A stretch of 38,338 nucleotides of DNA from Vibrio fortis (GCF_000695685.1 NZ_JFFR01000026.1:1-38338), one strand, 5' to 3'. Counted from the first letter of the stretch, positions 18,527-28,178 are shown. The notes: a model not told the origin generated them from the letters alone. Numbers and translations: made by a program.

Positions 18527-20704
18527 ATGATTGATCCTTCGCTTTTACTCGATGGCCTCAACGACAAGCAGCGTGAGGCAGTGGCTGCACCCTTAGAAAA
18601 CTTGCTGATCTTAGCGGGAGCAGGCAGTGGTAAAACGCGAGTGTTGGTTCACCGTATCGCATGGCTGCAAACCGTAGAGCAGGCGTCGCCGTTTTCTATC
18701 ATGTCGGTGACCTTTACCAACAAAGCGGCCGCTGAAATGCGTGGTCGTATTGATGAGCTGATGATGGGCAGCTCTTCAGGTATGTGGAACGGCACTTTCC
18801 ACGGTATTTGTCACCGTGTTTTGCGCGCTCACTACTTAGATGCGAAATTGCCAGAAGACTTCCAGATCATTGATTCCGATGATCAAATTCGTCTATTGCG
18901 TCGCTTGATTAAAGCGCAAAATCTCGATGAGAAGCAGTGGCCAGCGAAACAGGCCTCTTGGTGGATCAATGGTAAGAAGGACGAAGGATTACGCCCAAGC
19001 CACATCGATACCTACAATGACCCAGTCACCAAGACCTGGCTTAAGATCTACGCTGCGTATCAAGAGGCGTGTGATCGTGCTGGCTTGGTCGATTTTGCTG
19101 AGATCTTGCTGCGTTGTCATGAGCTTCTGCGTGATAAAAAGCACATTCGTGAACACTACCAAGCGCGCTTTAAGCATATTTTGGTCGACGAATTTCAAGA
19201 TACCAACAACATTCAATACGCTTGGCTGCGCATGATGGCAGGTCCTGACTGTCGAGTGATGATCGTAGGTGATGATGACCAATCAATCTACGGTTGGCGC
19301 GGCGCTAAAATTGAGAATATCCAAAAGTTCTTAGATGAGTTCCCTGGTGCCTCCACCATTCGTCTGGAACAGAACTACCGCTCAACCAAGACCATTTTGC
19401 AAGCATCGAACGAACTGATCTCGAATAACACTGAGCGTATGGGTAAAGAGCTGTGGACAGACGGCAACGATGGCGAACCTATCTCAGTTTATTCGGCTTA
19501 CAACGAGCTCGACGAAGCGCGCTTTACGGTGAGTAAAATCAAAGAGTGGCAAGACAAGGGTGGCGCATTGAATGATACGGCGATGCTTTATCGTAACAAC
19601 GCCCAGTCTCGTGTACTCGAAGAAGCTTTGATTCAAGGTGGATTACCTTACCGTATCTACGGCGGCATGCGATTCTTCGAACGTCAGGAGATCAAAGATG
19701 CACTGAGCTATCTGCGATTGATGTCTAACCGCAATGATGACGCAGCCTTTGAACGTGTGGTGAATACGCCAACGCGCGGTATGGGTGATAAAACCTTAGA
19801 GACCATTCGTTTTGCTGCACGCGATCGTGGCGCGACGATGTGGCAGGCGAGTATCGCACTTCTTGAAGAGCAGGTTTTGGCGGGCAGAGCAGCAGGGGCA
19901 TTGAGCCGATTTATCGAGCTTATCAACGCACTAGAAGATGACACTCACGAGATGAGCCTGCATGAACAGACTGACCACGTGATTAAGTCGTCTGGCTTGT
20001 TTGCTATGTATGAGCAAGAAAAAGGCGAGAAGTCGAAGGCACGTATTGAGAACTTGGAAGAGCTAGTAACGGCGACTCGTCAATTCGAGAAGCCAGAAGA
20101 AGCCGAAGAGATGAGCTTGCTGACGGCATTTTTGACTCATGCCGCACTGGAAGCGGGTGAGGGGCAGGCCGACGAGTTTGATGATGCTGTTCAATTGATG
20201 ACTCTGCACAGTGCTAAAGGTCTTGAGTTCCCAATGGTGTTCATGGTTGGTGTCGAAGAAGGAATGTTCCCGAGCCAGATGTCTGCCGAAGATGCGATGC
20301 GCTTGGAAGAGGAACGTCGTCTCTGTTATGTAGGTATGACGCGTGCAATGGAGAAGCTCTACATCACCTACGCAGAAATGCGTCGTCTATATGGCCAAGA
20401 TAAGTACCACAAGCCATCACGATTTATTCGTGAACTGCCTGAAACTTGTCTTGATGAAGTACGAATGAAAGCACAGGTAAGTCGTCCGGCAAGTAGCGGT
20501 CGCTTTGGACAAACCGCAGTTAAAGAGAACTTCAACGAAACTGGTTTTAGCTTAGGTTCACGTGTTAAACACCCTAAGTTTGGTGAAGGTACCATTATCA
20601 ACTTTGAGGGCAGTGGTCCACAGAGCCGAGTTCAGGTGGCCTTCAACGGCGAGGGTATCAAATGGCTGGTGACTGCTTACGCTCGTTTAGAGAAGCTAGG
20701 TTAA
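18527..20704 (+). CDS. uvrD: DNA helicase II UvrD
   Basis: This is a superfamily 1A 3'-5' helicase acting in nucleotide-excision and mismatch repair and in clearing stalled polymerases. It is 725 residues, close to E. coli UvrD (720). The Walker A loop is GAGSGKT (31-37), motif II is VDEFQDTNNIQY, motif III is GDDDQSIYGWRGA, motif IV is LEQNYRST, motif V is LMTLHSAKGLEFP and motif VI is YVGMTRAMEKL. The C-terminal Tudor-like region binding RNA polymerase is present (GSRVKHPKFGEGTIINFEGSG). It is distinguished from Rep by length and this C-terminus. Monocistronic; a terminator follows at 20731. Confidence 0.97.
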   Translation: MIDPSLLLDGLNDKQREAVAAPLENLLILAGAGSGKTRVLVHRIAWLQTVEQASPFSIMSVTFTNKAAAEMRGRIDELMMGSSSGMWNGTFHGICHRVLRAHYLDAKLPEDFQIIDSDDQIRLLRRLIKAQNLDEKQWPAKQASWWINGKKDEGLRPSHIDTYNDPVTKTWLKIYAAYQEACDRAGLVDFAEILLRCHELLRDKKHIREHYQARFKHILVDEFQDTNNIQYAWLRMMAGPDCRVMIVGDDDQSIYGWRGAKIENIQKFLDEFPGASTIRLEQNYRSTKTILQASNELISNNTERMGKELWTDGNDGEPISVYSAYNELDEARFTVSKIKEWQDKGGALNDTAMLYRNNAQSRVLEEALIQGGLPYRIYGGMRFFERQEIKDALSYLRLMSNRNDDAAFERVVNTPTRGMGDKTLETIRFAARDRGATMWQASIALLEEQVLAGRAAGALSRFIELINALEDDTHEMSLHEQTDHVIKSSGLFAMYEQEKGEKSKARIENLEELVTATRQFEKPEEAEEMSLLTAFLTHAALEAGEGQADEFDDAVQLMTLHSAKGLEFPMVFMVGVEEGMFPSQMSAEDAMRLEEERRLCYVGMTRAMEKLYITYAEMRRLYGQDKYHKPSRFIRELPETCLDEVRMKAQVSRPASSGRFGQTAVKENFNETGFSLGSRVKHPKFGEGTIINFEGSGPQSRVQVAFNGEGIKWLVTAYARLEKLG

Positions 20705-20730
20705 GCGCTAGAAAACTAGAGTGATTTGAA

Positions 20731-20754
20731 AAGCTGCCTTCGGGCGGCTTTTTT
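20731..20754 (+). terminator. Rho-independent terminator after uvrD
   Basis: The GC-rich hairpin AAGCTGCC/GGCGGCTT with loop TTCG is followed by a T-run, 27 nt after the uvrD stop. Confidence 0.9.
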
Positions 20755-20805
20755 GTTGAGCGATACTTAGGTTGAGTACCCAGAAAGGCGATAAACAGCA
20801 GATAA

Positions 20806-21225
20806 AGAAAAACCCCGAGAGCTTGCGCTCATCGGGGTCTATAGTCTTACTCGCAGCAATCCGGCTACTAAGTGTGCTCCATGCATCTAATCCATGATAG
20901 TGTGCTGTTATCCTTCAGCGTATTCCTTTCGTCGCCTTCCTAGCGGTGTCCTTGAGCTTATCCTGATCTGCCAACAATCCTCGTTAGCGCGCGTCACTTG
21001 TTCCTTGAGCGGTGTCCCTTACATCATCCTGATGTTCAGTCCTTTCCTCGTCCAGAGGTGTCCATTGTCTTTCCTTAGTAGCAACCATCCTAGTTACTAT
21101 TGCGTCCATTCAATGTCCAATTTCGCTATCCGTGCCGATTATTCATCCTGAGTAATCGAATCTTCATCCTGAAGATAACCAAGTCCTTGGTGTTTTCCTG
21201 TTCCGTGTCAGCATCCTTCCGACAC
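20806..21225 (-). ncRNA. CsrB-family regulatory sRNA
   Basis: On the minus strand this ~420-nt RNA holds about 28 GGA triplets by eye, many as AGGA in short hairpin loops, for example CATCAGGATGATG, CTTCAGGATGAAG and ACTCAGGATGAAT. This is the hallmark of CsrB/C/D RNAs, which soak up the translational regulator CsrA. It starts just after a promoter at 21231-21258 with a 5' hairpin GTGTC...GACAC and ends at a strong terminator (20808-20837). No protein-coding frame of interest is inside. Vibrios carry several such RNAs controlled by VarS/VarA; which one this is cannot be told from the window. Location: downstream of uvrD, on the opposite strand. Confidence 0.92.
20808..20837 (-). terminator. 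Terminator of the CsrB-family sRNA
   Basis: On the minus strand CCCCGATGAGC-GCAA-GCTCTCGGGG forms a strong hairpin (20813-20837) followed by TTTTT (20812-20808). Confidence 0.93.
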
Positions 21226-21230
21226 CATTC

Positions 21231-21258
21231 ATATTACCGAACCCCAATTTATCAGCAA
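21231..21258 (-). promoter_or_regulatory. Promoter of the CsrB-family sRNA
   Basis: On the minus strand TTGCTG (21258-21253) and TAATAT (21236-21231) are separated by 16 nt and place the RNA start near 21225. TGTGAG at 21282-21277, about 55 nt upstream of the start, resembles one half of the GacA/VarA activator box (TGTAAG). The second half is not convincing. Confidence 0.7.
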
Positions 21259-21371
21259 TGGCCGAAACTCAAATTTCTCACAGTAATGTTGGTGTTAAAA
21301 TAGACGTATTGTTTTATTTCAATGGTTTAGGTTCTGTTGTTGCTAGTTTTCTTAGTTAAATATCGATATAT

Positions 21372-21411
21372 ACTCACTGCTTTGTAAGAGATCTCTCACA
21401 AGGCAGTGAGT
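21372..21411 (-). other. Long hairpin after the ggt gene
   Basis: The arms ACTCACTGC and GCAGTGAGT extend inward through TTGT/ACAA-type pairs and an AGAGATCTCT core to a ~40-nt near-perfect hairpin. It lies 19 nt past the ggt stop on the minus strand. The sequence after it on that strand is ATATATCG, not a T-run, so termination efficiency is doubtful. It may act as an mRNA 3' stabiliser. Confidence 0.55.
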
Positions 21412-21430
21412 AAAAAGGCGTAATAACCGA

Positions 21431-23188
21431 CTATTTACCTATCGCTGCACCTTCACGACGAGGGTCAGCAGCCCCTTCTAAGCCATCTTTAGTGATACGA
21501 ATAGCGTGTAAACCAGAGTTAAGATCGCGAATATTGACCTCAAATCCCATCTTTTCTAGCTCAGGTTTGAAGTTTTCGGCTGAGGTACCTTTTTCTAGAT
21601 CTAAGGTACCAAAACGATTTAGGAAGTGTGGTTGGTTGATCGCTTGCTGAATATCCATATCCCACTGTGTGTGAGCGATGATTGCCTGTGCAACATAACC
21701 TATGATGCGGCTGCCACCCGGAGAGCCAATCGCCATATAAGGCTTGTCATCTTGCATAATGATGGTTGGCGCCATCGAAGAGCGTGGACGCTTGCCCGGT
21801 TCTAGGCGGTTAGCAATAGGCTTACCATCGTTATGAGTTTTGAATGAGAAGTCGGTTAATTCATTATTAAGTAGGAAGCCTCTCACCATTAAGCGCGAGC
21901 CAAACGCATTCTCAATCGTAGTGGTCATGGACACGACATTGCCATCGCTATCGACGATATTGAAGTGGCTGGTGGAAGGAAGCTCAATCGAGATATCTTG
22001 GCTTCTTTGCATCGCGTGATCCCAAGGTGGGGTGCCTGATGGCGCGCTCTTTAATGCTTTTCCTGCAATGATCAGCTGTGCTCGTTCTTTTAGGTAGTCA
22101 GTATTTACTAACCCTTGTGTTGGCATTGGCACGTAATCTTGGTCTGCCATATACATACCACGGTCTGCAAAGGCTAGGCGAGAAGCGTCTGCTAACACTT
22201 GCCAAGATTTTGCATCGTTTGGTCCCCAAGATTTGAGATCAAACTGCTCAGTCATTGCTAAGATTTGTCCGACAGTGAGCGCTCCTGAGCTTGGTGGTCC
22301 CATGCCACAGATATCGTAGCTTTCATAAGCGGAACATACTGGCTCACGCTGCTTGATAGAGTACGCGTCGAAGTCTTTTTGCGCTAAGACACCGGGATTC
22401 CCCTTGGCAGTTTGTACTGTGTTGATGATATCTGCAGAGATTTCACTTTGATAAAACGCTTTGGCACCGTCTTTGGCAATAGCCTCTAGTGTTGCGGCGT
22501 ACTCTGGGTTTTTAAGAAGAGTTCCTGCGGTTTTCGGGCTGCCATCGGCATTGAAGAAGTAGGCCTTGGTGGTGGCAAAGCGGCTAAGGCGCTGTTGATC
22601 ATTAGCAATCAATGTCGCTAAGCGCGGGCTGATGGTAAAGCCTTTTTTCGCCAATTGAGCGACGGGTTCTATCAGTGACGCCCACTCCAACTTGCCGTAT
22701 TTTTGGTGAGTGTCCCACAGCAATTGGACAGTACCTGGGGTTCCAACCGATCGGCCGCCAACAACGGCATCGTAAAATTTAAGGGGCTTTCCATTTTCGT
22801 CTTGGAAAAGGCGAGGGGTCGCATCTAGTGGTGCTGTTTCACGGCCATCGTAGGTCTTTAGCTGTTTGGCTTCGTTATCAAAATAGACTAGGAAGGCACC
22901 TCCACCAATTCCAGACGATTGTGGTTCAACCAAGCCAAGCATTAGCTGCACCGCAACCATGGCGTCTACTGCGTTACCACCACGCGCAAGTACGTCAGCG
23001 CCTGCTTGTGTTGCCAGTGGGTTGGCTGCTGTGACCATCCAATCGTTGGCTTTGACGAGTTGCTTGGCTTCTAAACCACTACTTTGTTCTGGGGCGACGG
23101 AATCGGCAGCTTGATTTGCCCAACTGACGTGAGAGGCAAAAAGTAGGGTAGAAGTGGCGAGGGTTGTTAGTTTTGTTTTCCACTGCAT
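21431..23188 (-). CDS. ggt: Gamma-glutamyltranspeptidase
   Basis: This is a periplasmic Ntn-hydrolase that cleaves glutathione and other gamma-glutamyl compounds. It is made as a precursor of 585 residues that self-cleaves into large and small subunits. It has a Sec signal peptide of about 25 residues (ends HVSWA). Thr406 in the motif STSHFNIVD is the expected cleavage site and nucleophile. Substrate-site motifs are GGNAVDAMVAVQ, GIGGGAFLVY, GMGPPSSGALTVGQ, SSMAPTII and GSPGGSRIIG. It is monocistronic and lies downstream of a LysE-type exporter on the same strand, with about 90 nt between. Confidence 0.96.
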   Translation of the reverse strand: MQWKTKLTTLATSTLLFASHVSWANQAADSVAPEQSSGLEAKQLVKANDWMVTAANPLATQAGADVLARGGNAVDAMVAVQLMLGLVEPQSSGIGGGAFLVYFDNEAKQLKTYDGRETAPLDATPRLFQDENGKPLKFYDAVVGGRSVGTPGTVQLLWDTHQKYGKLEWASLIEPVAQLAKKGFTISPRLATLIANDQQRLSRFATTKAYFFNADGSPKTAGTLLKNPEYAATLEAIAKDGAKAFYQSEISADIINTVQTAKGNPGVLAQKDFDAYSIKQREPVCSAYESYDICGMGPPSSGALTVGQILAMTEQFDLKSWGPNDAKSWQVLADASRLAFADRGMYMADQDYVPMPTQGLVNTDYLKERAQLIIAGKALKSAPSGTPPWDHAMQRSQDISIELPSTSHFNIVDSDGNVVSMTTTIENAFGSRLMVRGFLLNNELTDFSFKTHNDGKPIANRLEPGKRPRSSMAPTIIMQDDKPYMAIGSPGGSRIIGYVAQAIIAHTQWDMDIQQAINQPHFLNRFGTLDLEKGTSAENFKPELEKMGFEVNIRDLNSGLHAIRITKDGLEGAADPRREGAAIGK

Positions 23189-23279
23189 GATCTTCTCCTT
23201 TTCATATGCAGAGCTAGATTGGCAGTGGAAATGATATTTAGCCAGTACGTTGTTAACGAATTGTAATCTTGATTCTAAT

Positions 23280-23942
23280 TTAGGCGATCAATGATGAAGC
23301 CGATTGCCATAAGATACTTAAACCTATCATGCTGAATAGCGCGCCACACAAGCCATCAATGTAAACGGTCGCTTCATGCAGTTTTTTCTGAAGTGCTTTG
23401 GTTGAAAGCATCCAAGCCAATAGTGAGAACCAAAATAGCGACAGACCAAACAAGATAAGTAGCGCAAAGCCTTTGCCCGACAGAGACATATCTGCAGGAA
23501 CTAAGCTCGACATCAAGCTGATAAAAAACACTAACGCCTTTGGATTGAGGATATTAGTGGCAAAGCCTTTAGAGAATGCTTCACGTTTGTTGGTCAGAAT
23601 AAGATCTTTCGAGTTGAGCGCTTGATTGTCGTCATCATGACTTTGAATCGTTGCCCATGTTGCTTTGAGAGCACCATAGCCCAAGTAAAGTAAGTAGCTA
23701 CCACCGGCTAACTGGATAATCGCAAATAGGGTTGGTTGCTGGTGGACCAGGTAGCTGATGCCCGTCAAGCTCAGTAATGAGTGAAGTAAAATCCCACACG
23801 ACAAACCTAGCGCGATGTACAAGCCTGTCTGCCTACCGTGACGTGTGGCATTTTGGACCACAAGCGCAAAATCAGGACCGGGGCTCATTAAAGCAATAAA
23901 GTGGATAGAGGCTAGGGTGATAAGGATGGTGATTTCGTTCAT
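23280..23942 (-). CDS. LysE/RhtB-family amino-acid exporter
   Basis: This 220-residue inner-membrane protein has six hydrophobic segments. The family signature GPDFALVVQNATRHGRQTGL lies near the N-terminus, and the conserved GFATNILNPKALVFFISL near the middle. Members export lysine, threonine, homoserine lactone or similar. An AraC-type regulator is encoded just upstream on the same strand (98 nt gap), a frequent pairing in which the regulator controls the exporter. The substrate is unknown. Confidence 0.92.
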   Translation of the reverse strand: MNEITILITLASIHFIALMSPGPDFALVVQNATRHGRQTGLYIALGLSCGILLHSLLSLTGISYLVHQQPTLFAIIQLAGGSYLLYLGYGALKATWATIQSHDDDNQALNSKDLILTNKREAFSKGFATNILNPKALVFFISLMSSLVPADMSLSGKGFALLILFGLSLFWFSLLAWMLSTKALQKKLHEATVYIDGLCGALFSMIGLSILWQSASSLIA

Positions 23943-24040
23943 TGTCTAATCTCGATAACGCTTAGCTAGATTCTAACTGTTGTTGGTATATGGGTTAGCT
24001 TACCTAGATCTCACACAGAGCAATTGTAAATAATCAACAC

Positions 24041-24835
24041 TCAGTTGATTTGTGAAGGCGGGACACCAAAGGTTGTCTTGAAAGCCTTTGAGAAATGCGC
24101 TTGATCGTAGAAACCAACTTGATGCGCCACGTCAGTACCACACACACCTGATTTGATGAGCCTCATGCTCTGCTCCATACGCAAACGACTTAGCCAAGCA
24201 TAAGGTGTAATGCCCATTTTGTTCTTAAAGTGGCGCTGGAACTGCGTGGTTGATAAGTCACATAGTTCAGAGAGCTGCTCTAAACGTACTGGCTGGTCTA
24301 GGTTTGCCATTAAATACTCTTTCAGTGTTTCGATAGATTGATTACCTAGTTGAGTCTCGGTTTTGGATCCAAACTTGGCGTAACGATCCACAATCGTCGA
24401 AAATCCTTCAAAAGGGAGGCAGTCTTGGGCGAGTTGGCTGATATTTTGATTGATGAGCAAGCCATGCAAGTTGCGTAGTTGTGAAAAAGCCGCGTGATCA
24501 GAAAGGATCAGCTCCGAAAAGCTCAATGTGTGACCGTTTTGGTCGGGATCCGCAAGATCTTGAAACCATTGAGGAGATACTGAGAATACGCTTACCTGAT
24601 AGCCTGAATCTAGTTTTGAGTGACCATCATGCAGCTCATCTGGTGGCATAATTACTACCTGACCCGCTCCCACATGATGGTTAGTACCCTTATAGACGAA
24701 TTTTTGCTGTCCTTGGGTAATCAAACCAATGTGAAAGTCCAAATGATAGTGGCGCTGAAAGGCAAACTCTTGGTATTGAGCTTGGATCAGGCTGATATCT
24801 TCAGTGGGTGTTGAGTAGTAGTGGACTTTATCCAT
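24041..24835 (-). CDS. AraC-family transcriptional regulator with cupin sensor domain
   Basis: The 264-residue protein has an N-terminal AraC-binding (cupin) domain with HYHLDFHIGLITQGQQKFVY and VVIMPPDELHDG. The C-terminal domain has two helix-turn-helices; the second includes GFYDQAHFSKAFKTTFGVPP. The LysE-type exporter is the next gene downstream and is the likely target. Almost no leader exists between the ATG and the terminator of the upstream rarD gene, and no clear Shine-Dalgarno is visible. The real start or its transcription signal may therefore be unusual. Confidence 0.92.
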   Translation of the reverse strand: MDKVHYYSTPTEDISLIQAQYQEFAFQRHYHLDFHIGLITQGQQKFVYKGTNHHVGAGQVVIMPPDELHDGHSKLDSGYQVSVFSVSPQWFQDLADPDQNGHTLSFSELILSDHAAFSQLRNLHGLLINQNISQLAQDCLPFEGFSTIVDRYAKFGSKTETQLGNQSIETLKEYLMANLDQPVRLEQLSELCDLSTTQFQRHFKNKMGITPYAWLSRLRMEQSMRLIKSGVCGTDVAHQVGFYDQAHFSKAFKTTFGVPPSQIN

Positions 24836-24840
24836 GGTAT

Positions 24841-24880
24841 AAAAAAGCTTGGTTAAATTATCATCAATCCAACCAAGCTT
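24841..24880 (-). terminator. Terminator after rarD (minus strand)
   Basis: On the minus strand AAGCTTGGTT (24880-24871) pairs perfectly with AACCAAGCTT (24854-24845) and is followed by TTTTTT. It lies 41 nt past the rarD stop and ends only 5 nt before the AraC-type start codon. Confidence 0.8.
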
Positions 24881-24920
24881 ATCTCTGTATTTCTAAATTG
24901 TCTTGTAAAAAACGATCACA

Positions 24921-25829
24921 TCACTGTTGAGTGCGTTTGCTTTTTTTGTTGTGGCGCAGTCCATCAAAGCTGAAGATCACCAGTGCGCCCCAAATAAAGG
25001 CAAAGGTGATGGCTTTATCTGTCGTAAAGGCTTCGCCATAAATGAGAACCGCTAATAAGAACATCAAGCTTGGGCCGATGTACTGGAAAAAGCCGAGTGT
25101 CGATAGCTTGAGTCGTGTTGCAGCACCAGTAAAACACAGCAGAGGTAAGGTTGTAACGATACCAGCAGCGATCAGCAACAGGTTGAGCGTCATTGGGTTC
25201 GCCGCTAAGTCCGATGTTGCACTATCTGCGATAAACAGCAGGTAGATGGCAGCAGCAGGTAGCATCACTAAGGTTTCAATAAATAGGCCGGTCTGTGCTT
25301 CGAGGCTGACCTTCTTTCTTAACAAGCCATAGAAGCCGAATGAGAAGGCGAGAGCAATCGCCACCACAGGGATAGAACCGAACGCGACAATTTGAATCAA
25401 GACACCAATCGCGGCTAAGCCAACCGCAAACCACTGCAGCTTTCTGAGACGTTCGCCCAAAAAGATCATACCAAGTACCACATTAATTAACGGGTTGATG
25501 TAATACCCTAGACTGGCGTCGAGCATGTGGTTGGCGTTGACCGCCCAGATGAAGATTAACCAGTTGGCACCAACCAATAGAGAGGTAGCAACCAAATAAG
25601 TCATTTTCGGCTTGGAGGTCAGTGTGTCGCGAACATTTCGCCAGCTGCGGCCAAGGTGTAGTAGAAAAGCGAGTAAGAAAAAAGACCAAACTACACGGTG
25701 ACTCAGGATCTCTAACGGAGAAACCTCACTTAACGATTTGAAATATATAGGCGCAATGCCCCATATCGTATACGCACCAATCGCAAGCAAAATACCTTGG
25801 CGTGTACGCTGTTGTTGTTCTGGTGTCAT
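24921..25829 (-). CDS. rarD: EamA-family transporter RarD
   Basis: This 302-residue inner-membrane protein has ten hydrophobic segments in two EamA repeats. RarD signatures are present: AIGAYTIWGIAPIYFKSL at the N-terminus, LEILSHRVVWSFFLL, NWLIFIWAVNANHMLDASLG and LGYYINPLINVVLG. E. coli RarD was linked to chloramphenicol sensitivity, but the physiological substrate is unknown. It is divergent from recQ, with which it is a neighbour in several Vibrio genomes as I recall. Monocistronic, ending at the hairpin 24841-24880. Confidence 0.93.
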   Translation of the reverse strand: MTPEQQQRTRQGILLAIGAYTIWGIAPIYFKSLSEVSPLEILSHRVVWSFFLLAFLLHLGRSWRNVRDTLTSKPKMTYLVATSLLVGANWLIFIWAVNANHMLDASLGYYINPLINVVLGMIFLGERLRKLQWFAVGLAAIGVLIQIVAFGSIPVVAIALAFSFGFYGLLRKKVSLEAQTGLFIETLVMLPAAAIYLLFIADSATSDLAANPMTLNLLLIAAGIVTTLPLLCFTGAATRLKLSTLGFFQYIGPSLMFLLAVLIYGEAFTTDKAITFAFIWGALVIFSFDGLRHNKKSKRTQQ

Positions 25830-26009
25830 GAATTATCTCTGGCACAGAGTGCTTATGAATAAGATTTATAAAGAGAGTTGGTCAGTATAGGAGCGTTAGA
25901 CCGTTTCACCTAATAATTTGCGGTTTTATTCACCACCATTCCCCTCTACAATGTGTCGCCTCGCTTTACTGCTGAGCGAGCTTATTTAACCCCGCGATTA
26001 GGATACCCA

Positions 26010-27848
26010 ATGACCGCTACTTTGATTGCAGAACAAACCACCAATACCACCATCAGCGCTCAAAGCGTGCTTGAGGAGGTGTTCGGCTATCAAGAGTTCA
26101 GAGATGGTCAGCAAGAGGTGATCGATATGGCGGTGTCCGGGCAAGATAGCCTGGTGATCATGCCAACCGGTGGTGGTAAGTCGCTCTGTTACCAGATTCC
26201 CGCGTTAGTGCGTGAGGGGCTCACATTAGTTATCTCGCCACTGATTTCGCTCATGAAAGATCAAGTGGACCAACTCAAGGCCAATGGTGTTGCGGCAGAG
26301 TGTATTAACTCCTCAATGCCACGTGAAGAGCTAATTTCAGTCTTCAATCGCATGAACTCAGGCCAATTAAAGATGGTCTACGTTTCACCTGAACGCGTGT
26401 TGATGCGTGATTTCATTGAGCGCCTGCAAGGTTTGCCGCTGTCGATGATCGCAGTGGATGAAGCGCACTGTATCTCACAATGGGGTCATGACTTCCGTCC
26501 AGAATACGCATCACTTGGTCAGCTTAAGCAGTATTTTCCTCATGTCCCTTATATGGCATTGACGGCAACTGCGGACGATGCGACGCGTAAAGACATTATT
26601 CAGCGCTTGCAGCTGGTGGATCCTCACACCTACTTAGGCAGCTTTGACCGTCCTAATATCCGCTATAACCTGGTAGAGAAGCACAAACCGGTTTCTCAAG
26701 TGGTGCGTTACCTTGAAACCCAGCGTGGTAATTGCGGCATCATCTATTGTGGTAGCCGCAAGAAGGTAGAGATGGTTACCGAGAAGCTGTGTAACAACGG
26801 TATTCGCGCCGCGGGTTATCATGCTGGCATGGATACAGACGAACGCGCTTATGTGCAAGAAGCGTTTCAGCGTGATGATATTCAGATTGTTGTCGCAACC
26901 GTGGCGTTTGGTATGGGCATCAACAAACCCAATGTTCGTTTCGTGGTGCATTTTGATATTCCAAGAAACATCGAATCTTACTACCAAGAGACGGGTAGAG
27001 CAGGGCGTGATGGTCTGCCTGCCGAAGCGATGATGTTGTACGACCCGGCAGATATGGGCTGGCTACGCCGCATGTTGGATGAGAAAGATGATGGTCCACA
27101 AAAGCAGGTAGAGACTCACAAGCTCAATGCGATGAGTGCCTTTGCTGAGGCGCAAACCTGTCGTCGTCAGGTACTGCTTAACTACTTTGGTGAGTATCGT
27201 GAAAAGCCATGTGGCAACTGCGATATCTGTCTCGATCCACCCAAGCACTTTGATGCGACCGAAGAAGCGCAGAAAGCGCTGTCATGTGTGTATCGAGTGA
27301 ACCAGTCCTTTGGTATGGGATATGTGGTTGAAGTGATGCGCGGTATGCAGAATATCCGCGTTCGCGACAATGGGCATGACAAGCTTTCTACTTACGGTAT
27401 TGGTCGTGACCACAGCCATGACTACTGGATCAGTATCTTCCGTCAGTTAATTCATAAAGGATTGTTGTTCCAAAACATTACCCGTAATTCTACGTTGCAG
27501 CTGACTGAAGAAGCGCGCCCGCTGCTACGCGGAGAAATGACGCTAGAATTGGCAGTGCCACGTCTGGATACTGCTGCGCGCAGCGCGAAGTCGGATAAAC
27601 TCAGCAGCAAGAACTACGATAAGAAGCTGTTTGCTAAGCTACGCAAGCTACGTAAGTCGATTGCTGATGAAGATGGCTTGCCGCCTTACGTTGTCTTTAG
27701 TGATGCCACACTGATCGACATGGCGGAAATTTTGCCAACCTCTTACGGTGAGATGCTTGCAGTGAACGGTGTTGGCCAGCGTAAACTCGATAAATATGCT
27801 GATCCGTTCCTTGATTTGATTCAAGAACATATTACCAACCACGGTTAA
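26010..27848 (+). CDS. recQ: ATP-dependent DNA helicase RecQ
   Basis: This is a 3'-5' helicase of the RecFOR recombination pathway. It has 612 residues from the chosen ATG, which has AGGAT upstream; the frame stays open 19 codons further up from a GTG. Walker A MPTGGGKS lies at 51-58, the DEAH box is in [18 protein letters not shown], and the motif VI region is [12 protein letters not shown]. The zinc-binding cysteines (CRRQ, then CGNCDIC) follow, then a winged helix and an HRDC domain ([20 protein letters not shown]). All catalytic and accessory domains are intact. Confidence 0.96.
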   Translation: MTATLIAEQTTNTTISAQSVLEEVFGYQEFRDGQQEVIDMAVSGQDSLVIMPTGGGKSLCYQIPALVREGLTLVISPLISLMKDQVDQLKANGVAAECINSSMPREELISVFNRMNSGQLKMVYVSPERVLMRDFIERLQGLPLSMIAVDEAHCISQWGHDFRPEYASLGQLKQYFPHVPYMALTATADDATRKDIIQRLQLVDPHTYLGSFDRPNIRYNLVEKHKPVSQVVRYLETQRGNCGIIYCGSRKKVEMVTEKLCNNGIRAAGYHAGMDTDERAYVQEAFQRDDIQIVVATVAFGMGINKPNVRFVVHFDIPRNIESYYQETGRAGRDGLPAEAMMLYDPADMGWLRRMLDEKDDGPQKQVETHKLNAMSAFAEAQTCRRQVLLNYFGEYREKPCGNCDICLDPPKHFDATEEAQKALSCVYRVNQSFGMGYVVEVMRGMQNIRVRDNGHDKLSTYGIGRDHSHDYWISIFRQLIHKGLLFQNITRNSTLQLTEEARPLLRGEMTLELAVPRLDTAARSAKSDKLSSKNYDKKLFAKLRKLRKSIADEDGLPPYVVFSDATLIDMAEILPTSYGEMLAVNGVGQRKLDKYADPFLDLIQEHITNHG

Positions 27849-27878
27849 AGCCCCCGAAATCATAAATAGAGAAGTAAA

Positions 27879-28178
27879 ATGGAATTTGGACTGAGAGAAT
27901 ATCTTGCTGAAGAAGGTCGACTGCTAATTACCACGCCAAGCTTTGACTTTGACACCTTTCCTGAATTAGGAGAGAAGCTCGTTGCGCTGCTTTCTGCCAG
28001 TGTGATTGAAAAGCAGTGGGATGCGGATATGCACTCTTGGCTGGTGGATTTTGAAGGGTGTCAGTTGTTCCTGAAGTCAGAACATTACAGCGAGTCAGTT
28101 TGGTTTGAGTCTCTGAGCCCAGAGGCGAGTCGAGAAGAGTTCGATTATCTGGCTTCTCTGTTTAAACGTGGCTTCTAA
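27879..28178 (+). CDS. DUF3630 family small protein
   Basis: This is a 99-residue acidic, soluble protein without signal peptide or membrane segment. It fits the conserved gammaproteobacterial family of small proteins found beside recQ (features LLSASVIEKQWDADMHSW and EEFDYLASLFKRGF). No function is known, and no catalytic motif is apparent. It starts 30 nt after recQ, with an AGAAG-type ribosome site, so it is probably co-transcribed with it. The family assignment is from memory and moderately certain. Confidence 0.75.
   Translation: MEFGLREYLAEEGRLLITTPSFDFDTFPELGEKLVALLSASVIEKQWDADMHSWLVDFEGCQLFLKSEHYSESVWFESLSPEASREEFDYLASLFKRGF

Noticed and set aside
19975..19980. Further CACGTG cores (near 6064, 16844, 19975, 31012) as parS
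   Set aside because: The flanking arms do not match the TGTTTC/GAAACA palindrome.
20881..21220. Short spaced repeats as a CRISPR array
   Set aside because: Repeats are only 3-5 nt, spacing is irregular and the units are hairpin loops of an sRNA.
20894..21303. Two plus-strand frames in the gap after uvrD
   Set aside because: They are the complement of the CsrB-family RNA; the repeated TCC pattern produces Ser/Pro-rich artefact proteins.
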